NCBI GenBank assembly: GCA_937892105.1
Contig: CALAUZ010000189.1
Location: 1-25,693, forward strand
DNA length: 25,693 nucleotides
Source: an uncultured Fretibacterium sp.
GTDB lineage: Bacteria; Synergistota; Synergistia; Synergistales; Aminobacteriaceae
Direction of reading: 5' to 3'
Shown: in pieces, positions 15,808-24,689 of the stretch
How positions within the stretch are numbered: the first letter of the stretch is position 1
Layout of the letters: each line of letters opens with the position of its first letter
Notes under the pieces: model-generated
What the model saw: only the letters and a program-made list of their open reading frames with translations
Told to the model about the DNA's origin: nothing
The model's database searches: none
Position numbers and translations under genes: made by a program

Positions 15808-16979
15808 TTAGAAAACTTTTCGACATAATCGCAAACAATGCAGTACCGGCAGTCTTCATTATAATATCAGCGTTTGCAATTCCACTTTCGGGGTATTCAG
15901 CGAGCTACCTCATTCAGGAGCTTCTAACCCGCATAGGACGCAATTCATTCCTGATACTGTCCCTTCTCATTCCCATAATGGCCGGAATGGGTCTGAACTT
16001 CGGCATGGTACTTGGAGCGATGGCGGGGCAGATAGGCTTGCTGTTCATATGCGACTGGGGTATTGTCGGCATTCCAGGAATGGTTCTGGCATGTCTGATA
16101 GGTACACCGATAGCGATAGTTCTGGGAATATTCTGCGGCCATGTCCTCAACCGTGCTAAAGGCCGCGAGATGGTTACGAGTTACATTCTCGGCTTCTTCA
16201 TAAACGGCGTGTATCAGATGACGGTACTATACCTGATGGGCTGGATTATCCCAATCACGAACCCTGCGTTATTGCTTTCAAGGGGTTATGGTGTCCGCAA
16301 CGCTGTCAGCCTTCTGGGAATACGCGGGATACTCGACAACTTAATCCCTGCCGTAATAACAGGTACACAGGGAGCGGGCCAGTTCCTCAATGTACAGGGA
16401 GGAAACGCGTTTATTCTTGTGCAGCTTCCGTTCCTTGACGGTTCTGTTCGCATTCCTCTGGCAACTCTGATTGTGATTGCGCTGTTCTGCGTGTTCATAG
16501 TGTGGTTCAGAAGGACGAAGCTGGGCCAGGACATGAGGGCAATCGGACAGAGCCAGAGTGTTGCCGACAGTGCCGGAATCCCCGTGAACAGGACGAGGAT
16601 TATAGCGATAGTGATTTCGACGGTCTTAGCGTGCTATGGACAGATAATATACCTTCAGAACATGGGAACTCTCAACACCTATAACAGCCATGACCAGGCG
16701 GGAATGTTCTCGATAGCGGCACTGTTAATCGGTGGAGCGAGCGTATCACGAGCCAGCATAGCAAACGTATTCGCAGGGGTAATACTGTTCCATTTGATGT
16801 TCATTGTCGCACCTGTAGCGGGCAAAAACCTTATAGGGGACGCGCAGATAGGGGAATATTTCCGAGTTTTCGTGTCTTACGGTATCATCGCTATAGCGTT
16901 GGTGCTTCATGCGTGGAGGAGAAACCGTGAACGTGAGGCAGCGAGGAGAAGTCTTCGCGGCAGCAAGGGAGGCGAGTAG
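15804..16979 (+). CDS. ABC importer permease, BPD_transp_2 family (second of two)
   Basis: This 391-aa permease is paralogous to the one before it: AGMGLNFGMVLGAMAGQIG, DMRAIGQSQSVADSAGI and ALLIGGASVSRASIAN align with the equivalent segments of its partner. It starts within an ATGA overlap. The C-terminus carries a strongly basic cytoplasmic tail (RRNREREAARRSLRGSKGGE) absent from the first permease, which might contact the ATPase or membrane surface. The next gene begins within a few bases of its TAG stop, so all the membrane components are likely made from one message. Confidence 0.87.
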   Translation: MIRKLFDIIANNAVPAVFIIISAFAIPLSGYSASYLIQELLTRIGRNSFLILSLLIPIMAGMGLNFGMVLGAMAGQIGLLFICDWGIVGIPGMVLACLIGTPIAIVLGIFCGHVLNRAKGREMVTSYILGFFINGVYQMTVLYLMGWIIPITNPALLLSRGYGVRNAVSLLGIRGILDNLIPAVITGTQGAGQFLNVQGGNAFILVQLPFLDGSVRIPLATLIVIALFCVFIVWFRRTKLGQDMRAIGQSQSVADSAGIPVNRTRIIAIVISTVLACYGQIIYLQNMGTLNTYNSHDQAGMFSIAALLIGGASVSRASIANVFAGVILFHLMFIVAPVAGKNLIGDAQIGEYFRVFVSYGIIAIALVLHAWRRNREREAARRSLRGSKGGE

Positions 16980-16981
16980 TG

Positions 16982-17497
16982 ATGATGGCTATGATGAACG
17001 AGTACATGGAGATAGCGAGGTCATATCTTGACGCTTGGGGAATAAGTCCAGAACTTGCGGTGCTGATTGCAATTTTTGCGGCATGGCTTTTGCTTTTTGC
17101 CGGCAGGGGATTATCATTCGTGAGGTTCCTTATGCGGTGGTTCCAGAGGCTTATCATTCTTGCGGGACTAATTGCGCTGGGTTTCTGGCTTTTCTACGTA
17201 GGGCGTGAACACCAGATATTTCTCGACAACAAGACACTCGGCGGCTATAAGGCACTCGAACAGGTCAACGTCAGCATAAACGGCGGAGAACCTTCGGAGT
17301 TAATGGCGAGAGACCGTGATATGAGGAAGGCTGTTGGGCCTGAATTTGAGTTGAAGGCAGAAGTCTTTGACGAGGACGGGAATATTACGGCGACAATTAC
17401 GCGGACGGTGAAGGTTGGTTGCAGCAAGGACATAATGATTAACCTTCCTGCGCTTGCCGGTGGTGCTGAGGGGTATATTCTTTCTGCACCGAGATAA
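16982..17497 (+). CDS. Two-helix membrane protein of unknown function in the DUF3798 transporter operon
   Basis: I do not recognise a named family with certainty. The protein (about 171 aa) has two hydrophobic helices (AVLIAIFAAWLLLFAG, about residues 20-36, and IILAGLIALGFWLFYVG, about 55-71) and then a soluble domain of about 100 residues with beta-strand character (EQVNVSINGGEPSELM, DEDGNITATITRTVKVG). A GTG at 16979, ATGs at 16982 and 16985, and further ATGs at 16991 and 16994 are possible starts; GGGAGG (16967-16972) favours 16982. It directly follows the second permease and is probably an accessory subunit of that importer. The soluble part would be periplasmic if both helices span the membrane with a cytoplasmic N-terminus reversed, which cannot be decided here. 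Confidence 0.7.
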   Translation: MMAMMNEYMEIARSYLDAWGISPELAVLIAIFAAWLLLFAGRGLSFVRFLMRWFQRLIILAGLIALGFWLFYVGREHQIFLDNKTLGGYKALEQVNVSINGGEPSELMARDRDMRKAVGPEFELKAEVFDEDGNITATITRTVKVGCSKDIMINLPALAGGAEGYILSAPR

Positions 17498-17524
17498 TGC
17501 GCGTTATGTAAGACTGGTGAGGAT

Positions 17525-17656
17525 ATGATGGGAGTATTGCAGGAAATAGAGGCTGATGCTATAGCTGAGGAACGCAATAACATTGCGCTAAGTCTGCTAA
17601 AGCTCGGACATAATGTTGCAAAAGTCTGTAACCTGATACTCCAGCAGGTTCAGTAA
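17525..17656 (+). CDS. Short ORF (43 aa), possibly a remnant of an Rpn/PD-(D/E)XK transposase-nuclease tail
   Basis: The ORF starts ATG-ATG with GGTGAGG (17516-17522) just upstream, close spacing that favours 17528. The peptide is a helical, Glu/Ala-rich then Leu-rich segment (IAEERNNIALSLLKLGHNV). It resembles the C-terminal tail of Rpn-family recombination-promoting nucleases, where the phrase A-x-x-x-L-L-x-x-G-x-x-x-x-x-V recurs. No catalytic core is nearby, so if the resemblance is real this is a leftover. It could also be a genuine small protein. Confidence 0.35.
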   Translation: MMGVLQEIEADAIAEERNNIALSLLKLGHNVAKVCNLILQQVQ

Positions 17657-17729
17657 CTTGCTAAAACGATAGCGTGAAGTATTGCCGGAACCTCATAGCT
17701 AACATAGCTCAGTAGTAAAATAATTTTCT

Positions 17730-17779
17730 CACGGAAGGTTCACGAAATTCTTTTCAGGTAGCCTTCCGTGTTGTTTTTT
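17730..17779 (+). terminator. Intrinsic terminator before the histidine operon
   Basis: CACGGAAGG (17730-17738) and CCTTCCGTG (17762-17770) form a perfect nine-base-pair stem with a 23-base loop, followed by TTGTTTTTT (17771-17779). It ends transcription of the DUF3798 transporter operon and short ORF. Confidence 0.85.
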
Positions 17780-17837
17780 CTGAATGTATACTGTACTTAT
17801 TCCCGACAGTTTTTTCCTGCATGACGGTCTCATACAG

Positions 17838-17867
17838 TTACGAGAAATAACAGAGTTGTGATATATT
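17838..17867 (+). promoter_or_regulatory. Candidate promoter of the his-cob supra-operon
   Basis: An extended -10 element TG-A-TATATT (17859-17867) stands 40 bases before hisH, with a weak -35 (TTACGA, 17838-17843) 18 bases upstream of the hexamer. The short leader (about 33 bases) leaves no room for a T-box or his leader-peptide attenuator. Confidence 0.4.
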
Positions 17868-17906
17868 TTCCCACATAAAATTTTGACACAAAGGATACTT
17901 TTTAAC

Positions 17907-18521
17907 ATGATAGCAATAGTAAATTACGGCGTGGGAAATCTCTTTTCCCTTGAGAGTTCCTTCAACGCAATAGGCCAGGAAGTCATCATCACGTCAATTC
18001 CCAAAGACCTCAAGGCTTCCGACCGCATAATCCTGCCAGGTGTCGGAGCATTCGGAGATGCCGCGCAAAAATTATTCTCCTCTGGATTGGCAGAACCTCT
18101 CATCTCTGAAGCCCGCAACGGCAAGCCCATTCTCGGCATATGTCTTGGAATGCAGTTATTGTTCGCGAAAAGCTATGAATTTGGGGAATATGACGGCTTA
18201 GGTCTCATACCAGGAAGCGTCAGGGCAATAAGCGAGGTTATCCCGCAAGGTCTCAAAATCCCCCAGATGGGCTGGAATTCCCTTCACTTCACCAACCCTT
18301 CAGGCATATATTCACGTTCACATGAAGGCGGCTACGTCTACTTTGTGCATTCCTACGCGGCATTTTGCGATGATAAGTACATCACCGCCACAACAGATTA
18401 CGGCGTACCCCTCACTGCTTCCGTACAAAACTGGAATGTCTACGGCGTTCAGTATCACCCGGAAAAGAGCGGCAATACGGGGCTTGATATTCTACGGGCA
18501 TTCTGTGAGGTTCAGGCATGA
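17907..18521 (+). CDS. hisH: Imidazole glycerol phosphate synthase, glutaminase subunit HisH
   Basis: HisH (204 aa) hydrolyses glutamine and channels ammonia to HisF in the fifth step of histidine synthesis. The nucleophile is Cys79 in GICLGMQLL, and the partner residues His184 and Glu186 are in VQYHPEKS, all intact. I place the start at ATG 17907, giving the standard MIAIVNYGVGNL opening; an in-frame TTG at 17883 lies close to the predicted transcript start and adds eight unconserved residues. AAAGGA (17890-17895) is rather far from the ATG. It is first in a run of overlapping genes, joined to hisA by ATGA. Confidence 0.93.
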   Translation: MIAIVNYGVGNLFSLESSFNAIGQEVIITSIPKDLKASDRIILPGVGAFGDAAQKLFSSGLAEPLISEARNGKPILGICLGMQLLFAKSYEFGEYDGLGLIPGSVRAISEVIPQGLKIPQMGWNSLHFTNPSGIYSRSHEGGYVYFVHSYAAFCDDKYITATTDYGVPLTASVQNWNVYGVQYHPEKSGNTGLDILRAFCEVQA

Positions 18522-19234
18522 TAATACTACCTGCAATAGACCTGTTTAACGGGCAGGCTGTTAGGCTTCTTCGCGGCAACTACAACGAAATGACAGTCTA
18601 TGAACATGACCCAGTGAACACGGCCATGAAGTTCAAGTCAGAAGGTGCGGAATGGCTGCACATAGTTGACCTTGAGGGCGCAAAATCCGGAGGCACAGTG
18701 AACATCAGCACTATAATGCGGATACGTGAGGCATGTGGGCTGAAATGCGAGGTTGGCGGCGGCATTCGTGATATTCGGACGATTGAACGCTATGTTGACG
18801 CTGGAATTGACCGCGTAATTCTCGGAACTTCTGCGGCTACTCAGGAAGGTTTCGCGGAGGAGGCTGTGAGGAATTTCGGCGGGAAGATTGCTGTTGGCGT
18901 TGACATAAGGGACGGGAAAGTTGCCGTAAAAGGCTGGCTTGAGGATACTGGGCTTGAGGCTTTGTCATTCTGCCGGAAAATGCAGGATACAGGCGTTAAG
19001 ACCATAATATCAACCGACATCTCCAGAGACGGCGCAATGAAAGGTGTTAATCTCGCACTGTACAAAAATCTCAGCACTTCTCTCACCGTAAACATCATAG
19101 CTTCGGGAGGGGTAAGCAGCCTTGATGATGTGAAGGCTCTCGCGAGGCTTGGCATTCATGGTGCAATTATCGGGAAGGCATATTACACTGGTGCGGTCAA
19201 AATTTCAGAGGCAATCGAGGCGGTTAAATCATGA
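18518..19234 (+). CDS. hisA: ProFAR isomerase HisA
   Basis: This 238-aa TIM-barrel enzyme isomerises ProFAR to PRFAR. The two catalytic aspartates are Asp8 (ILPAIDLFNGQ) and Asp129 (VGVDIRDGKVAVKGW), and the phosphate loops CEVGGGIR and IIASGGVSS are present. The length is typical. It overlaps hisH at the start and hisF at the end by four bases each, so the synthase and isomerase are translationally coupled. Nothing is missing or unusual. Confidence 0.95.
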   Translation: MIILPAIDLFNGQAVRLLRGNYNEMTVYEHDPVNTAMKFKSEGAEWLHIVDLEGAKSGGTVNISTIMRIREACGLKCEVGGGIRDIRTIERYVDAGIDRVILGTSAATQEGFAEEAVRNFGGKIAVGVDIRDGKVAVKGWLEDTGLEALSFCRKMQDTGVKTIISTDISRDGAMKGVNLALYKNLSTSLTVNIIASGGVSSLDDVKALARLGIHGAIIGKAYYTGAVKISEAIEAVKS

Positions 19235-19989
19235 TAACAAAACGTATAATCCCATGTCTTGATGTTAAGGACGGAAGAGTCGTAAAAGGCGTGAACTTTA
19301 AGGGTTTGAACGATGTAAATTCACCCGTTGAGCTTGCAAAATTCTATAGTGATAACGGTGCTGACGAGTTAGTTTTCTATGATATAACAGCGTCATCGGA
19401 CGGACGAAAAATATTCACAGCGATATTGCGTGAGACAGCAAGAAACGTATTTATCCCTCTAACTGTTGGCGGCGGAATTTCGAGTGTTTCAGACTTCGAG
19501 CGCGTACTCTCCTGCGGTGCGGACAAAGTTAGCGTTAATACCGGCGCAATCCGTAACCCTGCGTTAATTCCGGAGGCAGCGAAACTTTATGGCTCACAGT
19601 GTGTTGTTATTTCTGCTGACGTTAAGAGGGTTGATGGCGAGTTCCGTATTTTTGCGAGGGGCGGCCGTGATGATACTGGCATAGAGGCTGTAGGCTGGAT
19701 AAAACGATGTGTTGAGGCTGGCGCGGGTGAAGTCGTTCTGAACTCCATAGACACTGACGGCGTTAAAGGCGGTTTCGATATTGAGATGTTACGGGCGGTA
19801 TGTGATGTTGTGAACGTCCCTGTTATTGCGTCAGGAGGGGCAGGAAAAATTGAGGACTTCATAACGCTCTTCAAGACGCTCCCGAAAGTTGACGCAGGTC
19901 TTGCGGCCTCGATATTCCATTTCGGGGAAGTATCAATTACCGATCTTAAACGAAGAATGAAAGACGAAAATATACCAGTGAGGCTGTAA
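19231..19989 (+). CDS. hisF: Imidazole glycerol phosphate synthase, cyclase subunit HisF
   Basis: HisF (252 aa) condenses PRFAR with ammonia from HisH to give imidazole glycerol phosphate and AICAR. Catalytic Asp11 (IIPCLDVKDGRVVKG) and Asp130 (VVISADVKRV) are both present, as are the phosphate loops TVGGGIS and VIASGGAG. The order hisH-hisA-hisF is a common bacterial arrangement. It overlaps hisA by ATGA and is three bases from hisIE. Confidence 0.96.
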   Translation: MITKRIIPCLDVKDGRVVKGVNFKGLNDVNSPVELAKFYSDNGADELVFYDITASSDGRKIFTAILRETARNVFIPLTVGGGISSVSDFERVLSCGADKVSVNTGAIRNPALIPEAAKLYGSQCVVISADVKRVDGEFRIFARGGRDDTGIEAVGWIKRCVEAGAGEVVLNSIDTDGVKGGFDIEMLRAVCDVVNVPVIASGGAGKIEDFITLFKTLPKVDAGLAASIFHFGEVSITDLKRRMKDENIPVRL

Positions 19990-19992
19990 ATT

Positions 19993-20646
19993 ATGGTTAA
20001 TATTGACGAACTGAAGTTTAATGCTGACGGATTAATCCCTGCAATTCTTGTTGATGACGCTTCCGGCGATGTTCTGATGATGGCATACATGAACCGTGAG
20101 AGCCTGAAGATTTCGATTGAGAAGAAGCTGGCATGTTTCTGGAGCCGTTCACGCAAGGAATTGTGGCTGAAAGGTGAGACCAGCGGGAACTACCAGCATA
20201 TCCGCGAGATTGTGGCTGACTGCGACCGTGATACATTGCTAGTATACGTGAAACCTGACGGCCCGGCCTGCCACTTGGGGAACATCTCATGCTTTGTTGA
20301 CGATGTTATGCCGAGAGAGGAGAAGTCCCGCGAAAAGTTTACACTCTGCGGACTTATGGAACTTATTAAGGGCAGAAAGACAAATCCTTCTGAAGGTTCT
20401 TACACGTCCTACCTTTTCGAGAAGGGGCTGGATAAGATACTCAAGAAGATAGGCGAGGAAAGCTCAGAAGTCATAATTGCCGCAAAGAATGACCGCAAAG
20501 AAGCAGTTTACGAGATTTCTGATCTCATATATCATCTCCTTGTCCTGATGGCAGAAATGGATATCGACATAAAGGATATAATCCTGGAACTTGCTTCAAG
20601 GCATGTAATCGACAAGAAAGTAAAGCAGGAAAAAATGACATCATGA
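19993..20646 (+). CDS. hisIE: Bifunctional phosphoribosyl-AMP cyclohydrolase / phosphoribosyl-ATP pyrophosphatase HisIE
   Basis: This fusion (217 aa) performs steps two and three of histidine synthesis. The HisI part (about residues 1-110) has [20 protein letters not shown] and the metal cluster DCDRDT...CHLGNISCF. The HisE part (about 125-217) shows [20 protein letters not shown], then [12 protein letters not shown] with the acidic metal-binding helix. The start ATG is preceded by GAGG about ten bases upstream, at the end of hisF. hisG, hisD, hisC and hisB are not in this window. Confidence 0.94.
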   Translation: MVNIDELKFNADGLIPAILVDDASGDVLMMAYMNRESLKISIEKKLACFWSRSRKELWLKGETSGNYQHIREIVADCDRDTLLVYVKPDGPACHLGNISCFVDDVMPREEKSREKFTLCGLMELIKGRKTNPSEGSYTSYLFEKGLDKILKKIGEESSEVIIAAKNDRKEAVYEISDLIYHLLVLMAEMDIDIKDIILELASRHVIDKKVKQEKMTS

Positions 20647-21422
20647 TACTTTCTGACTTCCACATTCACACATATTACTGCGACGGCAAAAACAGCCCTG
20701 AAGACATTGTGCAGGAAGCATTAAAGCGCGGCATGAAGAAGCTGGGATTTTCCGGGCATTCATACACTGCTTTCGACACAGAGCCATGTATGTCGCCTGA
20801 GAACACTCAGCGTTACAGGGACGAAATACGCGGGTTGAAGGACAAATACGGCGGACAGATAGAGATACTCTGCGGGACTGAACAGGATTACTACTCGGAT
20901 ATGCCTACAGATGAGTATGATTACGTCATAGGCTCGGTGCATTATGTTCAATGCGGAGGGGAGTATATTCATGTTGACCACACTCCGGAAATGCTGAGGA
21001 ATGCTGTACGTGAATATTTTGACGGCGATACATATGCTCTGGCTGAGGCGTATTATGATGTTGCTGCTGATGTCGTCAACAGAACAGGGGCAGACATTAT
21101 CGGACATTTTGACCTTCTCACAAAGTTTAACGAGATTGACAAACTTTTTGACGAGGATAACCCGCGCTATATTACTGCCTGCAACAGAGCCATTGATACT
21201 CTCTTGAAGACTGGTAAGCCATTCGAGATTAACACGGGGGCAATGTCGAGGGGGTACAGGACTACTCCCTACCCGTCAAAGCGGATACTGCAATACATAG
21301 CCAGTCATGAAGGCCGCGTAATTCTCTCAAGCGATGCACACGACAAGAATAACCTGATGTATAAGTTTCCGGAATGTGAGAGGCTTGCTCATTCTCTGGG
21401 ACTTAATATTGTTGAACTATGA
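20643..21422 (+). CDS. hisK: PHP-family histidinol-phosphatase
   Basis: This 259-aa metal-dependent phosphatase would dephosphorylate histidinol phosphate. PHP-domain ligands are visible in order: [12 protein letters not shown] (His7, His9), the His of GFSGHS, Glu of [23 protein letters not shown] and SSDAH. GSVHYV and the final SSDAH are typical of the HisJ/HisK group (both names are in use). Position within the his genes, with ATGA overlap to hisIE, supports the assignment over other PHP enzymes. Its own stop overlaps the start of cobM, so this gene is the bridge between the histidine and cobalamin parts. Confidence 0.85.
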   Translation: MILSDFHIHTYYCDGKNSPEDIVQEALKRGMKKLGFSGHSYTAFDTEPCMSPENTQRYRDEIRGLKDKYGGQIEILCGTEQDYYSDMPTDEYDYVIGSVHYVQCGGEYIHVDHTPEMLRNAVREYFDGDTYALAEAYYDVAADVVNRTGADIIGHFDLLTKFNEIDKLFDEDNPRYITACNRAIDTLLKTGKPFEINTGAMSRGYRTTPYPSKRILQYIASHEGRVILSSDAHDKNNLMYKFPECERLAHSLGLNIVEL

Positions 21423-22159
21423 TTTACTTCATCGGTGCAGGGCCTGGAGCTGTTGACTTAATCACGGTAAGGGGAGCTGAGATTTTGCGCAGGGCTGGGC
21501 TTGTAGTTTATGCCGGTTCTCTGGTCAACCCTGAAATCCTGAATGTATATGCTCCTGAAGATTGCGAGGTTCATGACAGCTCAGTATTAACGCTAGAGGA
21601 GATTACGGAGCTTCTAATTTCCGGCCATGACAGGGGGATAAACACTGTTAGGCTTCATTCCGGAGACCCTGCATTGTTCGGGGCTATACGCGAACAGGTG
21701 AATATACTTCGCGGGAGGAATATACCGTTTGAGATTGTGCCTGGAGTAAGCTCGCTTTTTGCGGCATCATCAGCACTGAAGACAGAGTACACGATACCTG
21801 GAAAAGTCCAGACCCTCATAATTTCGCGGGTTGAAGGCCGAACCCCGTCTCCCGATAATGCTTCAATTGCGCTGTTTCTTTCGGCTGGAATGACGGAGAA
21901 GGCGTGTAATGAACTCATACATCGCGGATACAGTCCTGATACTCCGGCGGCTCTGGTGTATCGTGCTTCATGGCCGGACGAAAGGATTATACGCGGAACA
22001 CTTTCTACACTTCCCGAACTTTCGCAAGGTATCACAAAGACGGCGATAATTCTTGCGGGAGATTTCCTGAACGATGACGAAAGCTCACAATCTAAACTTT
22101 ACGACAAAAACTTTTCCCATGAATACCGTAATAGCAGCCTTCACACGAAGGGGAATTAA
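21419..22159 (+). CDS. cobM: Precorrin-4/cobalt-precorrin-4 C11-methyltransferase (CobM/CbiF)
   Basis: This SAM-dependent tetrapyrrole methylase (246 aa) adds the C11 methyl group of the corrin ring. The N-terminal GAGPGAVDLITVRGA loop, VYAGSLV, the HSGDPALFGAI motif and IVPGVSSLFAA are diagnostic; SLVNPE and SVLTLEEI are typical of CbiF. In the neighbourhood of cbiG, cbiD and cbiC it belongs to the anaerobic, early-cobalt pathway, where it is usually called cbiF. The family-typical ending LYDKNFSHEYR lies within the region overlapping cbiG; a further nine residues run beyond it. Confidence 0.93.
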   Translation: MIYFIGAGPGAVDLITVRGAEILRRAGLVVYAGSLVNPEILNVYAPEDCEVHDSSVLTLEEITELLISGHDRGINTVRLHSGDPALFGAIREQVNILRGRNIPFEIVPGVSSLFAASSALKTEYTIPGKVQTLIISRVEGRTPSPDNASIALFLSAGMTEKACNELIHRGYSPDTPAALVYRASWPDERIIRGTLSTLPELSQGITKTAIILAGDFLNDDESSQSKLYDKNFSHEYRNSSLHTKGN

Positions 22160-23072
22160 TCTTGCGCTGAAACTTGCCGGTTTTCTGGGAGGGATTATAT
22201 TTGTTCCTGAGAGGCTGGCATGTGAGGGAGTGAATATCATTGATGAAGCGTTGAGCGTCTGGGCAGGGAAGCATTTTCATTCGGCTGAAGCTATGGTGTT
22301 CATTGGAGCGTGCGGAATTGCGGTGCGTGCTGTTTCACCACACGTAATGGACAAGATGAGCGATCCTGCTGTTATTGTTGTCGATGAGGGAGGAAGGTGG
22401 GTTATTCCATTGCTGTCCGGCCATGTTGGCGGGGCGAATGAGCTTGCGCGGAAGATTGCGGGTTTCCTTCATGCCGTTCCAGTAATCACGACAGCGACCG
22501 ACATCAATAACCTTCCGGCAGTCGATGAATGGGCCGTGAAGAATGGCTGTGTCGTCGAGAACCCTGAAGCGGTGAAGCATGTATCCGGAGCAGTACTTGA
22601 GGGAAGAAGCGTAGGTGTTGCCGTAACATGCGAGAATATTCCCGTTCCCTTCACCGTAACTCTCGTGCTAAGGCCGAAAGTGTTGGTACTTGGTGCCGGT
22701 TGTAACAGGGGAGTTGGTCCTGCGGAATTTGAGGCTGCGGCAATGGATTTCCTGAGAGGTGCAGGGGTTAGCGTTCTGTCGCTGAAGGCTCTTGCAACGA
22801 TTGACATCAAGAAGGACGAACCGGCCATGAAGATTTTTGCGGAGAGGCACGGTATAGACTTTCTCATGTTCAGCGCGGAGGAGCTTCAATCGTTGAGGGG
22901 GGAATTTTCGGCTTCTGAGACTGTGATGAAGTTTACGGGAACGGATAATGTTTGTGAGAGGGCATGTGTTTTGGGAGCTGGTGAAGGGGCTGTACTTCTC
23001 AGGAGCAAGTGTGTGTATAATGGAATAACTTTTGCGCTGGCAAGGAGTGAATTTCATGATATTACAGCCTGA
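22119..23072 (+). CDS. cbiG: Cobalt-precorrin-5A hydrolase CbiG
   Basis: CbiG (317 aa from this start) opens the delta-lactone of cobalt-precorrin-5A and releases acetaldehyde. The N-terminal half has MVFIGACGIAVRAVSPHV and PLLSGHVGGANELARKI; the C-terminal half has LGAGCNRGVGPAEFEAA, matching the G-x-G-C-x-x-G element of the family. I choose ATG 22119 (MNTVIAAFTRRG) because conserved sequence begins there; an in-frame ATG at 22074 would add 15 unconserved residues read through cobM. The overlap with cobM is 41 bases and no clear ribosome site is seen, suggesting coupling to cobM. Confidence 0.9.
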   Translation: MNTVIAAFTRRGINLALKLAGFLGGIIFVPERLACEGVNIIDEALSVWAGKHFHSAEAMVFIGACGIAVRAVSPHVMDKMSDPAVIVVDEGGRWVIPLLSGHVGGANELARKIAGFLHAVPVITTATDINNLPAVDEWAVKNGCVVENPEAVKHVSGAVLEGRSVGVAVTCENIPVPFTVTLVLRPKVLVLGAGCNRGVGPAEFEAAAMDFLRGAGVSVLSLKALATIDIKKDEPAMKIFAERHGIDFLMFSAEELQSLRGEFSASETVMKFTGTDNVCERACVLGAGEGAVLLRSKCVYNGITFALARSEFHDITA

Positions 23073-23661
23073 AGCAATCGAACGTGAAAGCATGAGGATA
23101 ATCCAGGAGACTATCGGCAGCTTCTCCTGCCCTCCCGAAAATCTCCCCGTCATAAAACGCGTCATTCACGCAACCGCAGATTTCGACTTCCTTTATAATC
23201 TCGCATTCTCTCCCAATGCCGTCAATTTCGCGCGTGAGGCTCTGCGAAACCACACTCCCATAATCACCGATACCCTCATGCTCTCGTCAGGCATCTCGAA
23301 GCGTTACGGCGTTGACATCATCTGCCATGTCTCAGCCCCTGACACAGTAACCGAAGCACATTCCCGCAATGTTACACGTTCAATCGTCAGCATAGAACGC
23401 TCAGTTCGCGAATACCCGTCAGCAATATACGCCATCGGTAACGCACCTACAGCACTAATCCGCCTCTGTGAGCTTATACGGGAGGGGCGTGCAAATCCGG
23501 CTCTGGTTGTGGGAGTTCCTGTAGGTTTCGTGAACGTCATCGAGGCAAAGAACATGTTAGCTTCCCTTACAGACATACCCCGCATAATCGCACACGGCAA
23601 CAAGGGCGGTACAACAGTAGCTTGCGCAATAATCAACGCGATACTCTACGGACTGGAATAA
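23056..23661 (+). CDS. cbiC: Cobalt-precorrin-8X methylmutase CbiC
   Basis: CbiC (201 aa) moves a methyl group from C11 to C12 to give cobyrinate. Its catalytic His is in RVIHATADFDF (about residue 38). AIGNAPTALIRL and VVGVPVGFVNVIEAK, family motifs near the C-terminus, are present, as is AHGNKGGTTVA. AAGGAG at 23042-23047 sits eight bases from ATG 23056, which decides the start over an upstream in-frame TTG at 23032 and GTG at 23047. It overlaps cbiG by 17 bases and cbiD by 40. Confidence 0.93.
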   Translation: MILQPEAIERESMRIIQETIGSFSCPPENLPVIKRVIHATADFDFLYNLAFSPNAVNFAREALRNHTPIITDTLMLSSGISKRYGVDIICHVSAPDTVTEAHSRNVTRSIVSIERSVREYPSAIYAIGNAPTALIRLCELIREGRANPALVVGVPVGFVNVIEAKNMLASLTDIPRIIAHGNKGGTTVACAIINAILYGLE

Positions 23662-24689
23662 CCACCGGAACTTGTGCCGCAGGAGCCGCCAAAGCTTCAG
23701 CAATATATCTCGTTTCCGGTGTATGTTCTGAAACCGTAACCGTCAGAAATCCCGAAGGCCATGAATTTCTCCTTCATACTTTCATGGAAGGTGAGTATTT
23801 CGGTGTCGTGAAGTATTCTGGGGACGACAGGGGGGACGTTACGGACGGTGTGAAGGTTCTTGCGAGAGTTGAGGTGCTGGAAGGTGAGGAGGATATTGTG
23901 TTTGCTGCCGGTGAAGGTGTAGGGACTGTAACTCTTCCTGGTCTCAAAATCCCGCCGGGTCAGCCAGCAATAAATCCTGTCCCCCGCGAAATGATTACCC
24001 TTGCTGTACGTGAAGTTATACCTCACAGCTCCCTCCGCGTAACAATCTCAGTTCCAAACGGAGAAGAAATCGCAAAACGCACCTTCAATCCCAGACTTGG
24101 CATTACGGGGGGGATATCCATACTTGGCACTACAGGTATCGTGAAACCCATGAACGAGGAAGCGTTGTTATCATCGTTGAGCCTTGAACTAAGCATGATA
24201 TATTCTCTCGGTTTCCGTGAACTCTATGTTACTTTTGCTGGGACAGGCGAGAATTTCACACGCAACATATTTCACATTGAGGGAAGAAACGTTATTCAGT
24301 GCGGAAATTATCCCGGCCATGTTTTAGACGGAGCGTCAGAGATGGGTTTCACACATGCAACAATTTGCGGACATTCAGGAAAACTTCTCAAGCTCGCGGC
24401 AGGTTCATTCATCACTCACAGTAAGGTTGCTGACGGAAGACTTGAAGCCCTCTGTACTCATCTTGCAATAATGGGGGCAAAAAGTGAATTAATATGCCGT
24501 ATATATCACAGCAACACTACGAACGAGGCAGTTGAAATTGTACGTGCTGAAGGTTTCGGGAAAGTCTGGAATAATATCGCGGAAGTCATTTCTAGGAAGT
24601 GTGAGGAGAGAACGCATAACATTATGAATATTGACGTTGTATTCACAGACAACGAAGGACATATATTGGGAGAATACTATGGCGCGTGA
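23622..24689 (+). CDS. cbiD: Cobalt-precorrin-5B C1-methyltransferase CbiD
   Basis: This 355-aa enzyme methylates C1 in the anaerobic route. The hallmark LRTGITTGTCAAGAAKA is at the N-terminus, with FNPRLGITGGISILGTTGIV in the middle and ATICGHSGKLLKLAAG later, all characteristic of CbiD. The start is TTG at 23622, 40 bases inside cbiC; no ATG or GTG precedes the conserved N-terminus in frame and no clear Shine-Dalgarno is visible, so translation probably depends on coupling to cbiC. CbiD has no counterpart in the aerobic pathway, confirming an anaerobic route. Confidence 0.92.
   Translation: MRNNQRDTLRTGITTGTCAAGAAKASAIYLVSGVCSETVTVRNPEGHEFLLHTFMEGEYFGVVKYSGDDRGDVTDGVKVLARVEVLEGEEDIVFAAGEGVGTVTLPGLKIPPGQPAINPVPREMITLAVREVIPHSSLRVTISVPNGEEIAKRTFNPRLGITGGISILGTTGIVKPMNEEALLSSLSLELSMIYSLGFRELYVTFAGTGENFTRNIFHIEGRNVIQCGNYPGHVLDGASEMGFTHATICGHSGKLLKLAAGSFITHSKVADGRLEALCTHLAIMGAKSELICRIYHSNTTNEAVEIVRAEGFGKVWNNIAEVISRKCEERTHNIMNIDVVFTDNEGHILGEYYGA

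Noticed and set aside
17780..17906. T-box or his leader-peptide attenuator before hisH
   Set aside because: The predicted leader is about 33 bases, with no histidine-codon run and no T-box sequence.
19587..20156. Minus-strand ORF of 189 residues opposite hisF/hisIE
   Set aside because: It lies wholly antisense to well-conserved genes, has a Ser/Pro/Thr-rich shadow composition and no ribosome site.
22469..23165. Overlapping minus-strand ORFs (132 and 165 residues) opposite cbiG
   Set aside because: Both are shadows of conserved coding sequence in an operon on the other strand.
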